In this document: piece after piece, positions 23,645 through 30,203 of the stretch
How the letters are laid out: each line of letters starts with the position of its first letter
Numbering within the stretch: position 1 is the stretch's first letter
Assembly: GCA_919901335.1 (NCBI GenBank)
Contig: CAKKOZ010000131.1
Location: 23,189 to 55,038, forward strand
Origin: Nitrospiria bacterium
GTDB taxonomy: Bacteria > Nitrospirota > Nitrospiria > JACQBZ01
Direction of reading: 5' to 3'
DNA: 31,850 nt
Program-made: the position numbers and the translations under genes
Notes under the pieces: generated by a model
The model's input: the letters and a program-made list of their open reading frames with translations, nothing else
What the model was told of the DNA's origin: nothing
Database searches by the model: none

Positions 23645-24232
23645 TCACGATAAGTAGCGTTCCGGAAACTTTTCGGTAATGAGGATCGTGGGTAACTGCT
23701 TGTTGAAGATGCGATAGGAGCGGTACAGGAGGGTTTCATCCGGCGCCATCTTCATCACGGAGGAGAGATCGCCCACCGCTTCTCGGCCGTAGGTGATGAG
23801 TTCACGATAGGTTTCCATGCGTCGGTCCCGCAGAATCTCCCCCATGCCCAGTCGTCCCTGCAACAGCTCTTCCCGTAACTCCTCCCACAGCCTGTCCAGC
23901 CGGATCAGGCTTTCCGCAAATGTATACGTTCGACCGCTGTCCAATCCGCAAAGCAGCACTTGCCGCTTCAACACGGACGCGCCTTTTGTAATCTCCAGTT
24001 CGGGAACGTCCCGGTCGATGACGGTATCTCCCTGAAAGAGCAGCTTGATCTGAATGGGCTCCCAAAGATAGGCTTCCAGGAATTTTGTGACCGTGCCATC
24101 GGTGGCCAATAAGGCGCGGAGAAAGGGCGATATTTTTTCGAAATTAAGCCCGTTTGAAGAGGGTTCCGGACGCGCTTCTTTCTTGTGAAAACCGCGAATG
24201 GGGTCGAATCGGTATTCCTGTTTCCTGCTCAT
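23645..24232 (-). CDS. Chorismate pyruvate-lyase-like protein (PF01947 type)
   Basis: This 195-residue protein starts at ATG 24232, preceded by GGGGTGA; earlier in-frame ATGs (24268, 24313) fall in the promoter region. The sequence fits the chorismate-lyase-like family: Leu-Leu-Ala-Thr-Asp-Gly-Thr-Val-Thr in the N-terminal part, a central Leu-Leu-Cys-Gly strand, and Tyr-Arg-Ser-Tyr-Arg-Ile, and the late Ile-Thr-Glu-Lys-Phe-Pro where the catalytic Glu is expected. Family members release pyruvate from chorismate to give 4-hydroxybenzoate, used for ubiquinone or, in mycobacteria, for phenolic glycolipids. It is the first gene after a strong promoter and leads a glycan operon, so a 4-hydroxybenzoate-derived decoration is a possibility (inference). 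No prenyltransferase (UbiA) is nearby. Confidence 0.78.
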   Translation of the reverse strand: MSRKQEYRFDPIRGFHKKEARPEPSSNGLNFEKISPFLRALLATDGTVTKFLEAYLWEPIQIKLLFQGDTVIDRDVPELEITKGASVLKRQVLLCGLDSGRTYTFAESLIRLDRLWEELREELLQGRLGMGEILRDRRMETYRELITYGREAVGDLSSVMKMAPDETLLYRSYRIFNKQLPTILITEKFPERYLS

Positions 24233-24284
24233 GTCACCCCGTTGAACCGCTTGGAGATTTGATTGCATGATGATTATTGTTAAT

Positions 24285-24313
24285 AATATACCACTGAATA
24301 GAGGGTGCGTCAA
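24285..24313 (-). promoter_or_regulatory. Strong sigma70-like promoter ahead of the glycan operon
   Basis: On the minus strand, TTGACG (24313-24308) and TATATT (24290-24285) are separated by exactly 17 bases, in an AT-rich 99-bp gap. The predicted start is near 24278, leaving a leader of about 46 bases before ATG 24232. The -35 box lies about 20 bases after the stop of the phosphodiesterase gene, so the downstream genes can be transcribed independently of it. Confidence 0.7.
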
Positions 24314-24331
24314 CCCCTGAAAACATGGATT

Positions 24332-26047
24332 TTATTCAATGTAGCCAAGGCCCTTGAGGCGTTCTTCGATCTTGGAGGATTCCTCGTCCGAGTATTCGGC
24401 GCCCGGTTCCTGTCCGGGTTCGCCTTGAGCCGTTTTTTGATACCGGATCGGATGTTTGTCCATAAAATCAGGACGGATGAGATCGGTCAGTACCCGGCCG
24501 TCCATATCGTCCGGAACGGGAAGACCCAGGAGATGCAGTAAGGTAGGCGCAAGATCAATGATGCCGGCCTGATTGACCCGATCGCCCTGCTTAATCGCCT
24601 CCCCCTGGATGATCAATGTTCCTTCCAGCCGGTGTGTTCCGCTCCATTCCGAGCCTTTCGGCGGTTTTCTGTCCCGGATCACGACCACGGGCTCGTTTCG
24701 GTCTTCAGGAAAGCTCGGTCGTGTTGCGAAGGCGTCGTCACTCCACCAGTCCAGGGTTAAATCGGGTGCCTGATCGGCATACGGTCCCTGATAGATCTCA
24801 TCGCGGTGGTAGACCCGTTTGATGACCGGTTGGGCGGTGCGCGGGTCCTTTAGTTCGTACAACGACTTGCTGATTTTATCGATCAGGGTTTTGTACTCGT
24901 GCGGTTCGACAATGCCGGAGGGCCTTGCCCCTTTAAGATTGATCCAGATGTTCGGCGGCGAGGCGAGCATTTCACTGCAGTAGGCCTTTGTGGAAGACCA
25001 GTCAATGGCGGCGAAAGAGGTGGAAGATGTTTCGACCTTTTGTCGGAGACGGGGGAATAATCGGGCCAGGGCGCTTTTCTGTCGGGACGATAAGGAGCCG
25101 CGGAGGAGAGAGTCGACCCGTCGAAGTAATTTTTGGATCGCCCGTTCAGGCGACCAGCGATTAGGATGGTCGCGATACTTCAGCAGGCCGAGCTGCGAGA
25201 GGTGTCGGTTGAGGTAGACAAGCCGATCGGATATCGGTCCCGCGCCGTGATCCGAGACCACGACGACCGTGGTTTCCTTCGGAAGTCGCTTCATGAACCG
25301 GCCGATCGCGTCGTCCATGCGCTGGTAGACCTGGAGGATCGTCTTACCGTAAAGGGAGACGCCTTGCGGATCGTGCAGGAAATGGTGCGGGTCCATGTAA
25401 TGCCAGAAATAATGCTGGGCCGTGTCCACCGATGTGTAGGTGAACATCATCACGTCGGCCGGATGTTTTTCGAGGAGATACAGGCCGGCCTCGGTCCATT
25501 GCCGGTCAAGCTTTTCGATCTCGGCCAGGACCTGATCCCGCCGCTCATCGGTGGACATGAATCCGAGATATCGGATATCCAGGCTGATCTTCCCGATGGC
25601 CTGCTCGAGCTCTTTCCGCAAGGACGGGGGATGGATGAACGGACTTTCCGGCGAAGGGGTATCCATTCCGGAGATCTGGAACCCGTTGACCGGCTCCGGC
25701 GGGTAGGTGAACGGAGTATTCATCACGCCGACGGTATAACCGGCGTCCGAGAGGATGCGCCAAAGGGTCCGGGCCTTTCGCGACCCGGCGTTGGTATACC
25801 GCAGCGTGTACGCCCCGGGTTGCGGCTCGACGAAATGGAACAGACCGTGCTTTCCTGGATTCTTCCCCGTCATGAACGACGTCCATGCCGGGGGCGTGAT
25901 GGGCGGAAGGGTCGAGGACAGCGCGCCGGACGCGCCGTCTTTCAGTAGACGGTCGAAGTGAGGCAGCAGGCCTTGCTCGGCCCACGGCCGGATCAGGCTC
26001 AGGGTGGCCGCATCCAGCCCGACAATGAAGATCTTGGGAGTTGTCAT
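24332..26047 (-). CDS. Alkaline-phosphatase-superfamily phosphodiesterase / nucleotide pyrophosphatase-like
   Basis: This 571-residue protein starts at ATG 26047 (TTG at 26050 is the only codon before it). The N-terminus reads Phe-Ile-Val-Gly-Leu-Asp-Ala-Ala-Thr with metal ligand Asp12. The nucleophile is in Pro-Ala-Trp-Thr-Ser-Phe-Met-Thr-Gly (Thr56), followed by Asn-Pro-Gly-Lys-His-Gly. A later Val-Val-Ser-Asp-His-Gly-Ala-Gly-Pro supplies the second metal site. This is the type I phosphodiesterase/NPP arrangement. No signal peptide is apparent, so it is probably cytoplasmic. Such proteins recur in polysaccharide loci, where their substrate (nucleotide sugar, lipid-linked phosphate or other diester) is not established. 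It lies 14 bp after the cytochrome-porin gene and 99 bp before the next gene. Confidence 0.87.
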   Translation of the reverse strand: MTTPKIFIVGLDAATLSLIRPWAEQGLLPHFDRLLKDGASGALSSTLPPITPPAWTSFMTGKNPGKHGLFHFVEPQPGAYTLRYTNAGSRKARTLWRILSDAGYTVGVMNTPFTYPPEPVNGFQISGMDTPSPESPFIHPPSLRKELEQAIGKISLDIRYLGFMSTDERRDQVLAEIEKLDRQWTEAGLYLLEKHPADVMMFTYTSVDTAQHYFWHYMDPHHFLHDPQGVSLYGKTILQVYQRMDDAIGRFMKRLPKETTVVVVSDHGAGPISDRLVYLNRHLSQLGLLKYRDHPNRWSPERAIQKLLRRVDSLLRGSLSSRQKSALARLFPRLRQKVETSSTSFAAIDWSSTKAYCSEMLASPPNIWINLKGARPSGIVEPHEYKTLIDKISKSLYELKDPRTAQPVIKRVYHRDEIYQGPYADQAPDLTLDWWSDDAFATRPSFPEDRNEPVVVIRDRKPPKGSEWSGTHRLEGTLIIQGEAIKQGDRVNQAGIIDLAPTLLHLLGLPVPDDMDGRVLTDLIRPDFMDKHPIRYQKTAQGEPGQEPGAEYSDEESSKIEERLKGLGYIE

Positions 26048-26061
26048 CAATCAGCTCGTCA

Positions 26062-27210
26062 TCAGTAATAGAAATGAAGCATGGCGAGGATCCGATCGTT
26101 CCGAATCTCCGTGTCTTCCTTGTTTTTCCGGTATTGGAGGATCGCCTCGGTGAAAGGCGTGGGGTAGAGATTGAAGCCTACGGTGAGGCGATCGAGCCGC
26201 ACGTCATCCACGCAGATGCCCTTGTGATCGTCCTCACAACGATCATACTTCACGAGCATGGTTGCGCCTTTCCGAACGCTGAAGTCGATCTCTCCATACA
26301 TGACCGATCCCGTCTCGTCACTGTTCTTCAGTTCTGCACGATCCCATTCGCCGAGGAACGTCAGCCGCCAGAGGCGCAGTGCCCCGTAGCCTCCGTAATA
26401 GGTCTTTTTCTCGGTTCCATTGTCATTGTTATAATAGGAACCGGCCAGCCAGAAACGGGCCGATTTCCATCCGCCGGTGGCTGCGACGCCCTTGTCGTGG
26501 TTGGAATCCCCGTAAGGACTCCCCCCGTTGAAAGCGGCGACGTTTCCGAACCCGTGATGGCCTGAAAAACCCAATTCCAGACCGGCATCCTTCCCAAAGG
26601 CAGGCGCGCCAAAGCCCAGTTTATCCCGGATGAAAGAGGTGTGATCGTCTAATTTTAGACCGTAGGGTGGTGTGAACCTCCCGGCCTTAACGTGGGAGTT
26701 GAAGGGTAACCGTTCTAATAATATAAAGGTTTCCCGGCTTCCGGAAAGTTCGACGCCGTCCTGGTAATAGAAGGTCATATAATCGGTCGGGGTGAAGGCC
26801 AGATAGAAGTCGGCCTGCATGGGGAAAAAACTGTCTTTGTATTTGGCGGCCGTTCCGACGGTCTCTTCTTCGGCCCGCAGGTAGGCGAATCGGAGGTCCG
26901 TTCCAAAGGAAAGGGAGGGATTGATCTGGGCGGCCTCAGAGGCCTTCTGGGTCTCTTCCGTTGCGTCCGAGATCGGCAGTTTCCCGATCGAGAATGCACG
27001 GCCGTGCTCGTTGCGCATGCCGCCGCCGGTTGGATTCACATGACAGGCCCGGCAGTCGAACGTCATCAGAAGTTCGTCGTGGACATGATCCCCGTGAAGT
27101 TCGGCTCCGAACTGGATCCCGAACTGCGGGAGAGGCCAGGCCGACTTCTCGGTTCCCATCAGAACCAGACTCGCCAATGTGACGACGAAACCGACGGTTT
27201 GAATCCGCAT
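26062..27210 (-). CDS. Monohaem cytochrome-porin fusion (Cyc2-like outer-membrane protein)
   Basis: This 382-residue protein starts at ATG 27210, six bases after GGAG; the longer frame to 27282 lies in the hddA gene. Residues 1-24 form a signal peptide. A single c-type haem motif, Cys53-Arg-Ala-Cys56-His57, is followed by Asn-Pro-Thr-Gly-Gly-Gly and His-Gly-Arg-Ala-Phe. From about residue 95 the sequence alternates polar and hydrophobic residues with many Tyr/Phe/Trp girdle residues and Gly-rich turns, and ends Leu-His-Phe-Tyr-Tyr, as expected of an outer-membrane barrel. This layout, a small N-terminal haem plug plus a porin barrel, parallels Cyc2-type iron-oxidation proteins, but other haem-porins exist. 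It likely moves electrons across the outer membrane (inference). It sits between hddA and the phosphodiesterase gene. Confidence 0.75.
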   Translation of the reverse strand: MRIQTVGFVVTLASLVLMGTEKSAWPLPQFGIQFGAELHGDHVHDELLMTFDCRACHVNPTGGGMRNEHGRAFSIGKLPISDATEETQKASEAAQINPSLSFGTDLRFAYLRAEEETVGTAAKYKDSFFPMQADFYLAFTPTDYMTFYYQDGVELSGSRETFILLERLPFNSHVKAGRFTPPYGLKLDDHTSFIRDKLGFGAPAFGKDAGLELGFSGHHGFGNVAAFNGGSPYGDSNHDKGVAATGGWKSARFWLAGSYYNNDNGTEKKTYYGGYGALRLWRLTFLGEWDRAELKNSDETGSVMYGEIDFSVRKGATMLVKYDRCEDDHKGICVDDVRLDRLTVGFNLYPTPFTEAILQYRKNKEDTEIRNDRILAMLHFYY

Positions 27211-27238
27211 CCGCTGCTCCTTTTTTATTTTGATCTCG

Positions 27239-28264
27239 TTAATCATTCTGAACCCGCCAGGCCTGCAGCCCGGCGAGGTCAAACCGAAAGCCGATCATCT
27301 GGCCGCCCATCTCCGAAAGTTTTTTGGAAACCTTGTGTTTTTTGTGAAACGGGCAGTACAGAAGCATATAACCCCCTCCGCCGGCCCCGGCGATCTTGCC
27401 CCCGATCGCGCCGATGTTTCGGGCTTCTTCGTACAGCTCGTCAATGTAAGGCGTCGTGATCCCCTCGGCCATGGACTTTTTATAATTCCACTCGTGATGA
27501 AGGAGCTCTCCGAACGCATTCAGTTTCCCCAGGAGCAGGGCCTTTTTCATGTCCATGGCGGTTTGCTTGATCTGATCCAGGGCTTCCATCGTGATCTTGT
27601 TTTGCGATCGGTAGTTCTGGGTCTGTTTTTCGATCAGTTTCTGCGACTCCCGGGTGCCGCCCGTATAACAAAGCAATAGATTATATTCAAGCTCATTAAT
27701 CAGCAGGGGGTTGAGTTTAAGCGGGGTGACGATGACCTGATCCTTTAGAAACTCGATGAAATTAAATCCTCCAAAGGTGGCGGCATACTGGTCCTGTCGC
27801 CCGCCCCTGATTCCGACGTCAATCCGTTCGATCTCGAAGGCCCGCTCGGCGATCTCGTAAGGGGTCAACGGGAGACCCTGCCATTCCTTGAACAGCCCGA
27901 TCAGCGTTACGACAAAGGTGGATGAGCTCCCGAGTCCTGATCCCGGCGGGGCATCTCCATGGAGGTAAAGGTCGAAACCGGTTTTTTCCGTAAACTGGTT
28001 CGGTTCAAACCGTTTGATCACGGCCTTGGCCAGATCCATCTGTCCGTTGAAGTCGAGGTCGGCTGTCTTGGTGTAGCGAATGACCGAGTCGTAGTCCAGG
28101 GAACGAATATTGATGGACGAGGCGTGGTTCGGGATCAGGGTCCCGTAGACGTAGAGGTTGATCGTGGCGTTGAGGACGCACCCGCCTTTTTCCTCCGGAT
28201 AGGGAGAAACATCGGTCCCTCCACCGCCGAAACTCAGCCGCAACGGTGTTCGGGCTCGGATCAC
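27239..28264 (-). CDS. hddA: D-glycero-D-manno-heptose 7-phosphate kinase (GHMP family)
   Basis: This 341-residue GHMP kinase starts at GTG 28264 in a GTGA overlap with the hddC stop; it places the first conserved strand (Ile-Arg-Ala-Arg-Thr-Pro-Leu-Arg-Leu-Ser-Phe) at the N-terminus and has GGGGG upstream. Motifs are Gly-Gly-Gly-Gly-Thr-Asp, the ATP loop Pro-Pro-Gly-Ser-Gly-Leu-Gly-Ser-Ser-Ser, and Gly-Ala-Gly-Gly-Gly-Gly near the C-terminus. HddA makes D-glycero-alpha-D-manno-heptose 1,7-bisphosphate for GDP-heptose used in S-layer glycans or O-antigen. Linkage to hddC supports the assignment over fucokinase-like relatives. The isomerase (gmhA) and phosphatase (gmhB) that complete the route are not in the window. 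Confidence 0.82.
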   Translation of the reverse strand: MIRARTPLRLSFGGGGTDVSPYPEEKGGCVLNATINLYVYGTLIPNHASSINIRSLDYDSVIRYTKTADLDFNGQMDLAKAVIKRFEPNQFTEKTGFDLYLHGDAPPGSGLGSSSTFVVTLIGLFKEWQGLPLTPYEIAERAFEIERIDVGIRGGRQDQYAATFGGFNFIEFLKDQVIVTPLKLNPLLINELEYNLLLCYTGGTRESQKLIEKQTQNYRSQNKITMEALDQIKQTAMDMKKALLLGKLNAFGELLHHEWNYKKSMAEGITTPYIDELYEEARNIGAIGGKIAGAGGGGYMLLYCPFHKKHKVSKKLSEMGGQMIGFRFDLAGLQAWRVQND

Positions 28265-28986
28265 GTGATCCCCCGCAGCGGTTTGAACGTCCGGGCGGCC
28301 TTCCGGTATCGCGCGACCGTCCCGATATCCATGAAATATCCCTTGACGGGCCATCCGTAAAATCGGCCTTCAATCAGCCGAGGAAAGATCTCCTGCTCAA
28401 GCGAGCAGGGACGATTCTTCGGGATGAGACGAAGGATTCTGGGATGGCAGACATACACGCCGGCATTGATATAGGCCGGTTGCTTTAGGGGTGCTTTTTC
28501 GATGAAGCGGATCACTCTTTTCCGGTGATCCAGGATGACCGATCCGTACTCCTTGCGGGATGCCGTCCGGTTCTCCGGTTTCGTTAAGACCATCGTCAAA
28601 TCGGCCCTGGATTTGGCATGAAAACGGGTCAGCTTGCGAAGGTCGGTCTTGAAGAAGGTGTCTCCGTTGAGCACGAGAAAACTCTGATGAGGATCGATCC
28701 ACCGCTCGGCCCACTTCAACGCGCCGGCCGTTCCCATCGGCTTCGGTTCAATGGAATATTGGATGCGGACGCCCCACCGCCGCCCATCCTGAAAATGGCC
28801 CTGGACCCGGTCGGCGCGGTAACCGCAAAGCAAAATAAAATTCTTAAAACCCGATCTCTTTAAATGGACGATGACGTGCTCTAAAAAAGGCCGACCGTGA
28901 ATCGGCAACAGCGATTTCGGCATGGAGGCCGTAAGATAACCCAAGCGCCGGCCCCGTCCGCCGACCAAAATCAGTGTTTTCAACAT
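28261..28986 (-). CDS. hddC: D-glycero-D-manno-heptose 1-phosphate guanylyltransferase-like nucleotidyltransferase
   Basis: This 241-residue protein starts at ATG 28986, which has GGAGG three bases upstream; the frame continuing to 29181 runs into the prfB end. The nucleotide-binding loop is Leu-Val-Gly-Gly-Arg-Gly-Arg-Arg-Leu-Gly, followed by Met-Pro-Lys-Ser-Leu-Leu-Pro-Ile. Met-Gly-Thr-Ala-Gly-Ala-Leu and Val-Leu-Asn-Gly-Asp-Thr-Phe contribute the sugar site and the metal-binding Asp. The enzyme joins heptose 1-phosphate to GTP to give GDP-heptose. Length and motifs fit HddC (about 230 residues); a mannose 1-phosphate guanylyltransferase is the alternative. The hddA start overlaps the stop by 4 bp, a strong sign that they act together. 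The 100 bp upstream hold a candidate promoter. Confidence 0.8.
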   Translation of the reverse strand: MLKTLILVGGRGRRLGYLTASMPKSLLPIHGRPFLEHVIVHLKRSGFKNFILLCGYRADRVQGHFQDGRRWGVRIQYSIEPKPMGTAGALKWAERWIDPHQSFLVLNGDTFFKTDLRKLTRFHAKSRADLTMVLTKPENRTASRKEYGSVILDHRKRVIRFIEKAPLKQPAYINAGVYVCHPRILRLIPKNRPCSLEQEIFPRLIEGRFYGWPVKGYFMDIGTVARYRKAARTFKPLRGIT

Positions 28987-29027
28987 CGGCCTCCCGATCA
29001 TCGGTTTTGAACCGTAACGACGCCGAA

Positions 29028-29056
29028 TATTTACCAGATTCAGCTTCTGTTTGCAA
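29028..29056 (-). promoter_or_regulatory. Candidate weak promoter before hddC
   Basis: In the AT-rich 100-bp gap between prfB and hddC, the minus strand has TTGCAA (29056-29051), 17 bases, then TAAATA (29033-29028). Spacing is ideal but the -10 box is a poor match. It would give hddC a leader of about 35 bases. Read-through from prfB is the alternative. Confidence 0.3.
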
Positions 29057-29086
29057 TAAATTTCGGTGTGACGAAAACGCGATGTT

Positions 29087-30203
29087 TTAGTTGGATGTCT
29101 TCGTGGATTTGATCTGCTGCACCAGATAGGCGTTGATGAACGCATCGATCTCGCCGTCCATGACGGCCGAGACGTTTCCAACCTCGGTATTCGTCCGGTG
29201 GTCCTTGACCATCTGGTAGGGCTGGAAGACGTACGAGCGGATCTGGCTTCCCCACGTGATCTCCTTCTTTTTCCCCACGATCGAGCTCATCTCCTTTTCC
29301 TTCTTCTCCTGCTCCAGCTCATACAGCTTGGCGCGAAGCAGCTTCATTGCCATCGAACGGTTCTTGTGCTGCGACCGCTCGGTCTGGCAGGCCACCACGA
29401 TGCCGGTGGGGATGTGGGTGAGCCGGACGGCCGATGAGACCTTGTTCACATTCTGCCCGCCCGGCCCGCTGGAACGGAAGGCATCCATCTTGATTTCCTC
29501 CTCGTCCAGCTCAATCTCGGCGTCGTCCTCGATTTCGGGATAGACGAAGACGGAGGCGAAGGAGGTGTGGCGGCGCTTGTTGGCGTCGAAGGGCGAGATC
29601 CGGACCAGGCGGTGTACGCCGGCCTCGGCCTTGAGCTGGCCGTAGGCGTAATCGCCGATCACCGATAGGGTGGCGCTCTTCATTCCGGCCTCGTCACCGG
29701 GCTGGAGGTCCATCAGTTCCACCTTGTAGCCGTTCCGCTCGGCCCACCGGTTGTACATCCGGAACAGCATCTGGGCCCAGTCCTGCGATTCGGTTCCTCC
29801 CGCGCCGGGATGGATCGCCACGATCGCGCTGTTTAAATCCTTGTCGCCGGACAGGAGTATCTCGATCTCGAGATGGCGGATCTCATCCTGAAGGGTTTTG
29901 AGCGCCTGTTGTATTTCGGAATGGACCGAGGCATCTCCCTGCTCCTCGGACAACTGGAGCAGCACCGACAGGTCTTCCTGTTCCCGCTCCAGCCGTTCCC
30001 ATTTCTTGATCGTTTTATCGACGTGAGTCTTTTCCCGGCCGACGCGGCGGGCGTCCGGGGCGTTATTCCAAAAATCCGGGGCGGCTATCCGGGACTCGAT
30101 TTCCTGGAGGCGGTTTTGCAGGCCCGGGAGGTCAAAGATGCCTCCGAAGTTCGGTCATTCGGGTTATGAGAAAATTCAACGCGGCCTTCGCTTCTTCAAG
30201 CAT
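29087..30203 (-). CDS. prfB: Peptide chain release factor 2 with programmed +1 frameshift
   Basis: RF2 terminates translation at UGA and UAA. The gene starts at ATG 30203 (GGAGAGGAG upstream, 8-bp overlap with the end of lnt) and reads 23 codons to CTT, followed by an in-frame TGA at 30134-30132. Shifting one base forward at CTT gives GAC and an open frame to 29087, for a 371-residue product, the usual RF2 length. The long frame alone lacks an initiator near its beginning and would lose about 80 N-terminal residues. Key motifs are Arg-Ile-Ser-Pro-Phe (the SPF stop-codon reader), Gly-Gly-Gln in Gly-Pro-Gly-Gly-Gln-Asn, and Gln-His-Lys-Asn. Low RF2 lets the ribosome pause at UGA and shift, so synthesis self-regulates, as in Escherichia coli. 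The lysS gene that often follows is absent. Confidence 0.95.
30131..30146 (-). promoter_or_regulatory. Programmed +1 frameshift signal in prfB
   Basis: The minus strand reads CGGAGGCATCTTTGAC: an internal Shine-Dalgarno-like GGAGG, three bases, the slippery CTT, the in-frame stop TGA and a following C. These are the same elements, in the same spacing, as the classic RF2 recoding site. The shift moves reading from CTT-TGA to CTT-(T)-GAC. The coding joint is 30203-30135 then 30133-29087. Confidence 0.95.

Noticed and set aside
25133..25948. Plus-strand open frame of 271 codons
   Set aside because: Antisense to the phosphodiesterase gene with its conserved metal and nucleophile motifs.
28987..29181. 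65-codon N-terminal extension of hddC
   Set aside because: It runs through the intergenic gap into prfB; the nucleotide-binding loop should be near the N-terminus, as with the ATG at 28986.
29966..30203. prfB as a truncated gene or pseudogene
   Set aside because: The in-frame TGA sits exactly in a canonical +1 frameshift site and all RF2 motifs are intact.
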